From Chloracidobacterium sp. (GTDB taxonomy: Bacteria; Acidobacteriota; Blastocatellia; Pyrinomonadales; Pyrinomonadaceae), in assembly GCA_025362075.1 (NCBI GenBank), contig JANYIL010000200.1, positions 1 to 58,239 on the forward strand: DNA of 58,239 bases, written 5' to 3'. Below are positions 8,198 through 16,214 of this stretch, piece by piece. The position numbers were made by a program, and so were the translations under genes. Position 1 is the first letter of the stretch. Each line of letters opens with the position of its first letter. Below the pieces are notes generated by a model. The model was not told the origin of the DNA. It made no database searches and saw nothing but the letters and a program-made list of their open reading frames with translations.

Positions 8198-9001
8198 CTA
8201 TGGCGTAATCTTTTTGACGCCAATTATCCGCAGAGTCGAGTTTTCCTGAACAAAGATAACGTATCGCAGATTCTCGGTCTTCCAACCCGAATTTTTTGGT
8301 AATGCCGCTTCAAATTTGCCGTTCGTTTGTCCGGCGTCAATCTTCCCAACTGAGCGCAGATCGCGGACAACCGATACATGCGAGAGACGCTGTCCGCCAT
8401 TTTCACCGCCGCTGACGCTGGAATTCAATCCATTTTCCGCAACCGCGAGGTACACGGTCGAAGCCTTTTTTGCTGGTATGTCCGAAATATCGACCGTGAT
8501 TTTATCGCCCGCAATTTCAGATGAGATCGCCGCTTTAGGGACAGAAATACGCGAGCTTATACCATTTTTCACAGCCCCGTCGTTACTTCCGACCGCCTCG
8601 ACCGTGCCGTCAATAACGGCCTCGGGGGTGTAGGTCGATCCCGATTTGAGGTGGCCCGCATATTCCTGCTGCCGTAGCGTAAATGCGGCCGAAGAAAACC
8701 TGTCCCGCCACTGGCGGCTGTCCCAATAATCGACGTGAAACCCCAACGTAATGATCTCGGCCCCGGCAACCGGCTGCTCGCGATCAAGTTCGATCAGCAG
8801 ACTGTCCGCCGGCGGGCAGCTCGAACACCCCTCTGACGTGAAAAGCTCGACCAGCACCGGTGTTTTGGCACCTTTTTCCTTATCCACGGGCTGATCTACA
8901 GTCATTACTTCGCTGTTGTTCGACCCCTGAACGCTCTGCATTGAGCAAGCTGGAAATACTACTGCCGCGACAAACGCGATAACCGCAAAAAATATATTCA
9001 T
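8198..9001 (-). CDS. DUF1223 family thioredoxin-fold lipoprotein
   Basis: 267 residues from the ATG at 9001. The N-terminus is a lipoprotein signal with Cys in FPACSM (about residue 19). After a linker, VLVELFTSEGCSSCPPADSL (about 50-70) is the signature of DUF1223. These are thioredoxin-like proteins with a CxxC-type pair (C-S-S-C). LGFHVDYWDS and TYTPEAVIDG are further family motifs. It is probably an anchored periplasmic protein. Redox activity is plausible but not established for the family. It converges on the small gene at 7921 and is divergent from uvrA. Confidence 0.85.
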   Translation of the reverse strand: MNIFFAVIAFVAAVVFPACSMQSVQGSNNSEVMTVDQPVDKEKGAKTPVLVELFTSEGCSSCPPADSLLIELDREQPVAGAEIITLGFHVDYWDSRQWRDRFSSAAFTLRQQEYAGHLKSGSTYTPEAVIDGTVEAVGSNDGAVKNGISSRISVPKAAISSEIAGDKITVDISDIPAKKASTVYLAVAENGLNSSVSGGENGGQRLSHVSVVRDLRSVGKIDAGQTNGKFEAALPKNSGWKTENLRYVIFVQENSTLRIIGVKKITP

Positions 9002-9104
9002 ACCCTGAATATATTACGCCCGACGACTGATTTATTCCCGTTTTTGTCCGCGAAAATTAGATTTGGTAGAATACTCTTTTGCCTTAGTGTCGGGATTTAC
9101 ATCT

Positions 9105-12038
9105 ATGCAGGCCGCGAAAACAAAAGAGGAACATATCGAGGTCCGCGGGGCCCGCACGCACAACCTCAAAAATATCTCGGTTTCGCTGCCCATAAATAAG
9201 CTGACGGTCATTACGGGCGTTTCGGGCTCGGGCAAGTCGTCGCTTGCATTCGACACGCTCTATGCCGAGGGGCAGCGTCGGTATGTCGAATCGCTGTCCG
9301 CCTATGCCCGTCAATTCCTTGAACGCATGGATAAACCCGATGTTGACGAGATCATCGGCATCGCCCCCGCGATCGCGATCCGGCAGAAGAACGCGACCAA
9401 AAATCCGCGTTCCACCGTCGCGACCCAGACCGAGATCTATGATTATCTGCGTCTGCTTTACGCCCGTGCCGGCCAAACGATCTGTCATGTGTGCGGCCGC
9501 GAGGTAAAGAAAGATTCGCCCGAGTCGGCGGCGGATGAGATATTGGCGGAGCTGGCCGAAGGGACGCGATTCTACGTGCTTTTCCCCATACAGGACGAGG
9601 TTTCGCGAGAGATAGTAAAAACCGCAAAGTTGCAGAAGCCCGCGCCTAAAGGAAGGCATAACGCAGTCTCCAATCTCAGCACTCAGGCATTCCTGATCTC
9701 GCTGCTCCAACAGGGGTTTTCGCGACTCTACCGCGACGGCGAAATGCTTGAGCTGCAAAAGCCGGAAGATTACAAATTCGACGATTTTGACAACACCTAT
9801 GTCATGATCGACCGCCTGAAAGCCGACACAGACATTCGCCAGCGGCTCGTCGATTCACTCGAGATCTGCTTTCGCGAAGCACACGCGGCCATCGTAGAAC
9901 AGGCTGCCGAGCCTGTTCATCAAGCTACGGAACGAGCAACGCCGGTCAAGTCCTCGAAAGCTGCCCAGACCCGCGTTGATCGACAGGCTCGGCAGCCTGT
10001 CGTACTCAAATTCTCCGACCAGTTCGTCTGCAAATACGACGGAACGCGTTACGAGCAGCCTGAACCGCATCTTTTCAGCTTTAACTCGCCTTTCGGGGCG
10101 TGTCCGACGTGTCAGGGTTTTGGCAACACGATCGGCATCGATTACGGCCTCGTTATTCCGAATCCTTTGATCTCGTTAAAGGATGGTGCGATCGAGCCTT
10201 TCACCAGACCCACGCACGCGTGGGCGCAGAAAGAGCTTGTAAAATACGCTGCGTCCGCCAATATCGACATGACGGTGCCGTTCGCCGATCTGCCCGACTT
10301 TCAGCAAAATTGCATCATCTACGGTGATGAAGGCTGGCGTGGATTGAAGGGCTTTTTCCAATGGCTCGAAACCAAAAAATATAAGCTCCACGTCCGCGTT
10401 TTCCTCGCGAAATATCGCGGCTACACAAAATGCCCCGACTGCAATGGCCAGCGTCTGCGCCAAGCGGCCCGCGACGTTAAGATCGGAATACTTTCGCTGC
10501 CTGAGATCGTCGCGATGTCGATAGCGGATGCTCAGGCATTTTTTGAAACGCTCGAAATGAGCGAGGAACGCATGAAGATCGCCGACAAACTGCTGATCGA
10601 GATCAGCCGCCGCCTTAAATTTCTCGTCGAGGTCGGCCTCGATTACCTGACGCTCAGCCGCCTCGCGGCGACGCTTTCAGGCGGCGAAGCTCAGCGAATA
10701 CAGCTTGCGACAAATCTCGGCTCCCTGCTCGTCGGTACGCTTTACGTTTTGGACGAGCCAAGCATCGGCCTCCACCCGCGTGACAACGCCCGGCTCATCA
10801 AGATCCTCGAAAATCTCCGCGACATCGGCAACACGGTCCTCGTCGTCGAGCATGATGAGGAAACGATGCGAGCTGCCGATCACATCGTCGATATCGGCGT
10901 TCACGCCGGGGAATTTGGCGGCGAACTGGTTTTCGAAGGCAATTTTACAAATCTGCTAAAAAGCAAAGAGTCGCTGACCGCCAAATACCTGCGGGGCGAC
11001 GCCGCGATCAAGGTCCCGCAAAAACGCCGTGCCGTCACCAAGCGTGCGATCGAGATCATCGGTGCCCGCGAGCATAATCTACGCGACATATCGGTTTCGA
11101 TCCCGCTCGATATGCTCGTCGCGATCACGGGTGTCTCCGGTTCAGGAAAATCGACGCTTGTTCACGACATTCTTTACGCAGGTTTAAAGAAGAAACGCGG
11201 CGAATGGAACAGCCACGTCGGATTTTTTAAGGAGATTACCGGGCACGATCAGGTCAACGACGTGATCCTCGTCGATCAATCCCCAATCGGCCGGACACCG
11301 CGTTCGAATCCGGTGACGTATATCAAGGCCTACGACGCGATTCGCGAGGTTTTCGCCGGTACAAATCTGGCAAAGACCAAGGGCTACAACGCATCACATT
11401 TCTCATTCAACGTCCCCGGCGGACGCTGTGAAATTTGCCAGGGCAGCGGCACCGTCACCATTGAAATGCAGTTCCTCGCCGATGTCGAGCTGACCTGCGA
11501 AGATTGTCGCGGCATGCGGTTCAAACAGGACATCCTCGACGTCAAATACAAGGGCAAAAACATCCACGAAACGCTGCAATTGACCATCCGCGAAGCAATT
11601 CTGTTCTTTAAGGATATTGCCAAATTGGTGACCCGGCTAAAGGTTTTGGACGCCGTCGGCCTCGGGTATCTCCGTCTCGGACAATCCGCCACAACCCTCA
11701 GCGGCGGCGAGGCCCAACGCGTCAAACTCGCCTCGCATCTGGCCCAGAAAACAACATCGAAAACGCTCTTCATATTCGACGAGCCGACGACCGGCCTGCA
11801 CTTCGACGACATCAACAAACTGCTCACCGCATTCCGTGCCCTGATCGACAACGGCGGCAGCATCCTCGTCATCGAGCACAACATGGACGTGATAAAAACG
11901 GCCGACTGGGTCATCGACCTCGGCCCCGAAGGCGGCATCGGCGGCGGCCATATCGTCGCCACCGGCACTCCTGAGGACGTGGTGAAGGTTGAAAGCTCGT
12001 TTACAGGAATGTATTTGGAGAAGGCCATCACAGCGTAG
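9105..12038 (+). CDS. uvrA: Excinuclease ABC subunit UvrA
   Basis: 977 residues from the ATG at 9105 (MQAAKTKEEHIEVRG); a frame extending 14 residues further upstream looks non-coding. UvrA recognises DNA damage with UvrB in nucleotide excision repair. Both ABC modules are complete: Walker A GVSGSGKSS and GVSGSGKST, signatures LSGGEAQRIQLA and LSGGEAQRVKLA, Walker B LDEPSIGLH and FDEPTTGLH. The C-terminal zinc module (CEICQGSG...CEDCRG) is intact. The first one has Cys309-x-x-Asp312, then Cys333-x-x-Cys336, so one ligand Cys is replaced. About 35 residues longer than usual, because a palindromic repeat (9894-10005) is inserted in frame. Confidence 0.97.
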   Translation: MQAAKTKEEHIEVRGARTHNLKNISVSLPINKLTVITGVSGSGKSSLAFDTLYAEGQRRYVESLSAYARQFLERMDKPDVDEIIGIAPAIAIRQKNATKNPRSTVATQTEIYDYLRLLYARAGQTICHVCGREVKKDSPESAADEILAELAEGTRFYVLFPIQDEVSREIVKTAKLQKPAPKGRHNAVSNLSTQAFLISLLQQGFSRLYRDGEMLELQKPEDYKFDDFDNTYVMIDRLKADTDIRQRLVDSLEICFREAHAAIVEQAAEPVHQATERATPVKSSKAAQTRVDRQARQPVVLKFSDQFVCKYDGTRYEQPEPHLFSFNSPFGACPTCQGFGNTIGIDYGLVIPNPLISLKDGAIEPFTRPTHAWAQKELVKYAASANIDMTVPFADLPDFQQNCIIYGDEGWRGLKGFFQWLETKKYKLHVRVFLAKYRGYTKCPDCNGQRLRQAARDVKIGILSLPEIVAMSIADAQAFFETLEMSEERMKIADKLLIEISRRLKFLVEVGLDYLTLSRLAATLSGGEAQRIQLATNLGSLLVGTLYVLDEPSIGLHPRDNARLIKILENLRDIGNTVLVVEHDEETMRAADHIVDIGVHAGEFGGELVFEGNFTNLLKSKESLTAKYLRGDAAIKVPQKRRAVTKRAIEIIGAREHNLRDISVSIPLDMLVAITGVSGSGKSTLVHDILYAGLKKKRGEWNSHVGFFKEITGHDQVNDVILVDQSPIGRTPRSNPVTYIKAYDAIREVFAGTNLAKTKGYNASHFSFNVPGGRCEICQGSGTVTIEMQFLADVELTCEDCRGMRFKQDILDVKYKGKNIHETLQLTIREAILFFKDIAKLVTRLKVLDAVGLGYLRLGQSATTLSGGEAQRVKLASHLAQKTTSKTLFIFDEPTTGLHFDDINKLLTAFRALIDNGGSILVIEHNMDVIKTADWVIDLGPEGGIGGGHIVATGTPEDVVKVESSFTGMYLEKAITA
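9894..10005. repeat. In-frame palindromic repeat inside uvrA
   Basis: Left arm 9894-9921 and right arm 9978-10005 are reverse complements over 28 bases with four mismatches, with a perfect 18-base core (ACAGGCTGCCGAGCCTGT). The 112-base element stays open in the uvrA frame and encodes a Gln/Ala/Thr-rich loop just before the first zinc module. Confidence 0.85.
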
Positions 12039-12494
12039 CTACTCGTTTACACGCCTTAAAACCTGTTCAATTAAATCTTCAGATAAGCGGAAGTTTGTCG
12101 CCTGTATTTTTTCGATCAATGGCTTGATCGCCGGAATATCGCCCGCGCGCTTGGCCTCGATCAGGACTCCCAGAGTCCCCGTAACCCGAATCCCGAATGA
12201 CTCGGCGACCAAACGCCCTCTTAAATCGTCAATTATCAAAAGACAATCGTCGAGGTCGAGAGCCAAAGCAATAGCGCTGATCTCGCCGGGATCGATTCGA
12301 TACCGGACGACCTTATCGTAGCTTTCGGTACTAGGGTCTTCAACATTAATCCAAGGCGGAAGCGTCGATCCGAATTCCGATGCAACCACCGAAGGTATGG
12401 TTATCTCGGAATATGCAGACCTGAGGAGTTCCAATGAGCCTATCTTCTCCAACAGGATCAGGCAGCTTGTATCAGAGACGATAGTTTTTTGCAT
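12039..12494 (-). CDS. PIN-like toxin, DUF3368 family
   Basis: 151 residues from the ATG at 12494. IVSDTSCLILLEKIG is the N-terminal strand with the first catalytic Asp (residue 8) of PIN-like nucleases. E-x-x-A-x-A-x-A-L-D and LIIDDLRGR supply later acidic residues, and the GTLGVLIEAKRAG segment is typical of DUF3368. Its start overlaps the end of the UPF0175 gene by 23 bases, the usual antitoxin-first order. The stop directly abuts the convergent uvrA stop with no spacer. It is probably an RNA-cleaving toxin held in check by its partner. Confidence 0.85.
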   Translation of the reverse strand: MQKTIVSDTSCLILLEKIGSLELLRSAYSEITIPSVVASEFGSTLPPWINVEDPSTESYDKVVRYRIDPGEISAIALALDLDDCLLIIDDLRGRLVAESFGIRVTGTLGVLIEAKRAGDIPAIKPLIEKIQATNFRLSEDLIEQVLRRVNE

Positions 12495-12924
12495 TGGCTA
12501 TGTCGCGGTCGAGGTCGGCGATCGGGTAGTTAAATATGGAAACGTCGAACTTGCCTAGCATTTCCATGAATTCCCTTTTTGATACACCGGCCACTTCAGC
12601 CGCCTGTCCGAGTGAGAGAGTACCTCGCTCGTAGAGTTTCGCCGCAACGTATTGCTTTAGGTCACAATCACCCCCAATAGCCATTTCAATATCTAAATCG
12701 GACGGTGAATATTGCCACGCTGAAACCTGATACTGCGCCAGGATGCCGGGAAACTCAGCCCTACTTACGCCCAGGATTTCCGACGCTTTTCCTTGGGAGA
12801 CCCTGCCAAGTTCGTACCATTTCACAACGGCCGCCGCGAGTATTGAGCGGCCCGCATCATCCGGTTCCCCAAATATTCCGCCCATAGATTCCGGCACTTG
12901 TATCGATAATGTATTCACATTCAT
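12472..12924 (-). CDS. UPF0175 antitoxin with two tandem domains
   Basis: 150 residues from the ATG at 12924. Two copies of the UPF0175 helix-turn-helix unit are visible: residues about 33-81 (KWYELGRVSQGKASEILGVS...) and about 94-141 (AKLYERGTLSLGQAAEVAGVS...), roughly 40% identical by eye. A normal member has one copy in about 80-90 residues. It overlaps the DUF3368 toxin by 23 bases, so the two are translationally coupled. The doubled unit may bind two operator half-sites within one chain or give two toxin-binding tails, which is inference. Confidence 0.85.
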   Translation of the reverse strand: MNVNTLSIQVPESMGGIFGEPDDAGRSILAAAVVKWYELGRVSQGKASEILGVSRAEFPGILAQYQVSAWQYSPSDLDIEMAIGGDCDLKQYVAAKLYERGTLSLGQAAEVAGVSKREFMEMLGKFDVSIFNYPIADLDRDIANAKNYRL

Positions 12925-12993
12925 TATTATACAGCCAATTTACCAATAAATTCGAATAATTCACCGATGGGGCTCTTAGGCGTTCGACTGCGG

Positions 12994-13299
12994 CTAATCA
13001 TCCCCAAATTTCCCACGCCAGATCGGGGCGATCTGCTCCAGGACTTTGCAGTCGCAGTAGCCGCCGTTTTCGTTTAGCCACGATGTGATCTTGCCGAAAT
13101 TGAGATGGTTTTCCATCATGTAACGCATTGCGAATTGGAGGCTGTGGTTACACTCCGACTCGGAAAGCTCGTCTTCGACATGGTCGATCAGTTCGCTGAT
13201 GGTGTCCTGCCCAGTAGGGAGCGAATCGATAAAAGCCTGCAATTCCTCGCCGCTAAGCTGTTCGAGATTTTCGATCTGACGTTTACGTACAATTGGCAT
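12994..13299 (-). CDS. DUF2695-like small protein
   Basis: 101 residues from the ATG at 13299. The C-terminal half contains CNHSLQFAMRYM followed by WLNENGGYCDCKVLEQI, the Cys/His pattern of DUF2695, suggesting a metal-binding site (Cys, His, and the CDC pair). The N-terminus is charged. No function is known for the family. A palindromic GTTCACT-type repeat begins 4 bases upstream of its start codon, leaving no clear ribosome binding site. Confidence 0.7.
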   Translation of the reverse strand: MPIVRKRQIENLEQLSGEELQAFIDSLPTGQDTISELIDHVEDELSESECNHSLQFAMRYMMENHLNFGKITSWLNENGGYCDCKVLEQIAPIWRGKFGDD

Positions 13300-13302
13300 A
13301 AT

Positions 13303-13421
13303 TTAGTTAATAGTGAACAGTGAATAGTGAATAGTGAAAAATATAGAATCGGGGCGACTCAGGTTTTTGCTTCGCTTTCCTCTCTTTAACTGTTCACTGT
13401 TAGCTGTTCACTGTTCACTAC
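13303..13421. repeat. Palindromic cluster of GTGAACA/GTTCACT tandem repeats
   Basis: The left arm (13303-13340) has tandem units like AGTGAACAGTGAATAGTGAA, and the right arm (about 13387-13421) has the complementary GTTCACTGTTAGCTGTTCAC. The MFS transporter stop at 13386-13388 lies at the right arm, so the last residues of that protein are encoded by the repeat. Confidence 0.8.
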
Positions 13422-14663
13422 TTCGCGTTCGGCCTCTTCGATCTCCCGCTGCTTGATTCCTTCGCGGCCGTCGTAGGTCGCAAATTTTGGCAGAAACAAC
13501 GCAGCTCCGGCAACCGCGACGATACACAGCATGCCGCCTGAGATCAATGCGGCCTTCACGCCGTAAAATTCGGCGACGATACCCATTTTAGCACTACCGA
13601 GCATCGGGCCGGTGAGATAGCTCATCATTTCGATGCTCGCCATGCGGCCGCGAATGTAGTTGGGGATCGTCTGATTCCATATCGCACCGCGAAAAATGCC
13701 TGAGATCATATCAAAAAACCCGGCCGCCCCGAGGAAAATAAGAGCTGGCACAATGCTGTCCATGAACCCAAACAAAACGATCGCCACGCCCCACAAAACC
13801 GCCGCGATCGTCACCATCAGGCCGTGACGATGTACATTCTTTGTCCAGCCCGACGTCAAACTCGCCGTCAAAGCTCCGACCGCGATCGCCGCCGGAAAGA
13901 ACCCGACGTATTTCGCACCGTAGATAACCGCTAACGCCGGATACAACGCCTGCGGAAACGCAAAAAACATCGCCGCGATGTCGATAAAGTACGTACCGAC
14001 CAGTTCCTGACGGCTAAAAGCATATTTCCACGCTTTCTTGATCCCCTGAAAACTGGGCTTTTCAGCATTCTCTGGCGATGGCACGGCCTGCAGCAAAAAT
14101 ACTGCGAGCAGCGACGCCGCAAACGTCACCAGGTCAATCGAATACGCTACCGACGGACTGAGCGTCGTCGCGATGATACCCGCCACGGCCGGCCCGACGA
14201 TCATACCGATGCTAAAGCGTATCGAGTTGAGAGCCATTACGGCCGACATCATTTCGGCGGGAATTACCTTCTGAATAAACGATTCGAAAGCCGGCCGCTG
14301 CAACGCCGCGAGTCCCGCGTGAAGCGCGACCGCGACGAACAATATCCAGATCTGCGGCTGCGGCAGCAGCGAATTCCCAAGCAGTATCGCCGTCACCAGC
14401 GTCTGCCCGAACTCGGTATATCGCAGCAGCCTTCGTTTGTCGAGATAGTCCGCCAACGCCCCGCCGACAAACGCCAGACACGTCATCGGCACAAACTCCG
14501 CCAACGAAATGTACCCCACCATCGCCGACGAATGCGTCAACTGATACATCTGCCACGGCACGACGATAAACGTCATCATCGAGCCAAAAAACGACACAAG
14601 CTGCCCGAAAAACAGCAGACGATAATCGCGTGAGGCTTTTAAAGGAGAGAGATCGAGGAGCAT
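13386..14663 (-). CDS. MFS transporter, MFS_3/EntS-like
   Basis: 425 residues from the ATG at 14663, with 12 predicted membrane spans. The N-terminus (SPLKASRDYRLLFFGQLVSFFGSMMTFIVVPWQMYQLT) and the GALADYLDKRRLL loop between spans 2 and 3 match the MFS_3 group, which includes the enterobactin exporter EntS and drug-export relatives. The substrate is unknown. The last residues (VVNSEQLTVNS) are encoded by the right arm of a GTTCACT repeat, an apparently neutral extension of the cytoplasmic tail. It stands alone in the operon sense. Confidence 0.88.
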   Translation of the reverse strand: MLLDLSPLKASRDYRLLFFGQLVSFFGSMMTFIVVPWQMYQLTHSSAMVGYISLAEFVPMTCLAFVGGALADYLDKRRLLRYTEFGQTLVTAILLGNSLLPQPQIWILFVAVALHAGLAALQRPAFESFIQKVIPAEMMSAVMALNSIRFSIGMIVGPAVAGIIATTLSPSVAYSIDLVTFAASLLAVFLLQAVPSPENAEKPSFQGIKKAWKYAFSRQELVGTYFIDIAAMFFAFPQALYPALAVIYGAKYVGFFPAAIAVGALTASLTSGWTKNVHRHGLMVTIAAVLWGVAIVLFGFMDSIVPALIFLGAAGFFDMISGIFRGAIWNQTIPNYIRGRMASIEMMSYLTGPMLGSAKMGIVAEFYGVKAALISGGMLCIVAVAGAALFLPKFATYDGREGIKQREIEEAEREVVNSEQLTVNS

Positions 14664-14778
14664 AACTACCTTAAAAATGAAAGGTTAGCATATCTATATC
14701 GTCGCGACATCTCGAAAGCTTTGGCTTCGTTGAATGTTTAATTTTGGGCGTCTCATATTTTTGTGGTGCCGAAAAACT

Positions 14779-14893
14779 GTAGAGGCCGCGCGTTAGCAAG
14801 GGCTTAACACTCAAGCTGGTTTAATAGTAGTCGCCCGCACGCTCCGCGTATCTACACTCTTGTTAGGTCCTTGCTAACGCGCGGGCTTCTGCA
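14779..14893. repeat. Palindromic repeat, GTTAGCAAGGGC family (copy 3), in a 320-base spacer
   Basis: Left arm (14779-14812, with CGCGTTAGCAAGGGC) and right arm (14865-14893) are inverted. It occupies the middle of the gene-free stretch 14664-14983 between the divergent MFS and PIG-V-like genes. Apart from AT-rich flanks that could hold promoters, nothing else is seen there. Confidence 0.75.
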
Positions 14894-14983
14894 CGATGAG
14901 GACCACTCCTTTAGGTCAAGACCTTTTATACCAAGACGAAGATTTTGTTTTAACTCGTAAGGACGCTACAATTTTTTACTCCA

Positions 14984-16210
14984 ATGAAAACTAAGAATGA
15001 ACCGAAGAATCTAAGCTCGGTACAAATCACGCCGATCGAGCATTCCGTCGAAGATGGCCGAGAGGAACCAGTGCCGAATGGCGTTAACCGTTTCTCAGTA
15101 AAGGGCTTCATCCGACAAATCGATTGGCCGCTGGTCAGAATGAATCTGGCGATAAAGGCTTTGCTCGTTGTCTTTGGGGCGATATGTTATAAGTTATTTG
15201 ACAACCAGAAGATCGACGGCTGGTATGGCTGGCTTACTATGTGGCATAGATGGGATTCGCTGCGTCATCTGCGAATCGCTCAAACCGGCTATGTAAATGT
15301 CGGGCCGGAACGAACTGATTTGGTCGGGCTTCCCTTGTATCCCTGGATCGTACGCGCGTTTGCATTTATCTTTCAGGACTATCTGATAAGCGGATTTATC
15401 GTGGCCGGCCTGGCATCCATTGCGGCGGCATTGCTCCTCTACAAGTTAGTTCGAATCGATCAACCCGAATCGGTCGCTCGAAATTCGGTTTGGTTTTTAT
15501 TGATTTTTCCAACGAGTTATTTTCTTCATATCAATTATACGGAAAGCTTATTTCTCGCCCTGGCGCTGGGCTGTCTCCTGGCCGCTCGGAAAGAAAATTG
15601 GATAGTCGCCGCCATTCTCGGACTCTTAGTATGCATGACGCGGGTCAACGGCCTGGTAATTATTCCTGTATTAATGGTCGAGGCGTTTCAACAATACTGG
15701 GAAACTCGCCGGTTGCGTTGGGAGTGGCTCTTAATTGCTCTCGCACCTTTGGGGTTTGTAGTTCATTTGCTCGTAAACTATCGTGTCGCCGGCGATGCAT
15801 TCGCGTTTTTGACGATTGGCAGCGTGGACTACCACAAATCGCTTTCTACACCCTGGGGCGGGATTATTGGCGTCATCAGCTGGTTTTCGAGCGATCAGCC
15901 CGCAACCGTGATAAACAGCGGCGTGCTGGAATTGATGTTTATTGCAATAGGGTTTGCCTGCATCATTGCCTGTGCCTGGCTGTTGCGCCCGGCTTACACC
16001 GCATGGATTGCGGGTAATTGGTTAATGTTCACAAGTGTGGGTTATGTGTTAGGGTCTCCCCGTTACACGCTGATGCTGTTTCCGATTTTTATCCTGTTTG
16101 CAAAACTCGCCGAACGACAGACATGGTTCACCATTATTACTGTCTGGTCGCTACTCTTTCTCGCTCTTTTTGCCGCCCAGTTTGTCCGTGGTCACTGGGC
16201 TTTTGGGTAA
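14984..16210 (+). CDS. PIG-V-like GT-C family mannosyltransferase
   Basis: 408 residues with a hydrophilic N-terminus of about 60 residues, then about nine to ten membrane spans. The first luminal loop carries WHRWDSLRHLRIAQTGY, the 'RWDSxHYxxIA..GY' signature of the PIG-V/GPI mannosyltransferase 2 group. The Asp there is the probable catalytic base of a GT-C enzyme using a lipid-linked sugar. LIFPTSYFLHINYTESLF is a second family motif. It is convergent with another GT-C gene 4 bases away. The acceptor is unknown. Codon use looks slightly more AT-rich than neighbouring core genes. Confidence 0.82.
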   Translation: MKTKNEPKNLSSVQITPIEHSVEDGREEPVPNGVNRFSVKGFIRQIDWPLVRMNLAIKALLVVFGAICYKLFDNQKIDGWYGWLTMWHRWDSLRHLRIAQTGYVNVGPERTDLVGLPLYPWIVRAFAFIFQDYLISGFIVAGLASIAAALLLYKLVRIDQPESVARNSVWFLLIFPTSYFLHINYTESLFLALALGCLLAARKENWIVAAILGLLVCMTRVNGLVIIPVLMVEAFQQYWETRRLRWEWLLIALAPLGFVVHLLVNYRVAGDAFAFLTIGSVDYHKSLSTPWGGIIGVISWFSSDQPATVINSGVLELMFIAIGFACIIACAWLLRPAYTAWIAGNWLMFTSVGYVLGSPRYTLMLFPIFILFAKLAERQTWFTIITVWSLLFLALFAAQFVRGHWAFG

Positions 16211-16214
16211 TGGT

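Noticed and set aside
9084-9758. Minus-strand frame of 224 residues opposite the start of uvrA
   Set aside because: Antisense shadow with no recognisable motifs; the plus strand carries the UvrA Walker A.
13303-13421. CRISPR-like array
   Set aside because: The units are tandem 7-8-base repeats arranged as a palindrome, with no regular spacers and no cas genes.
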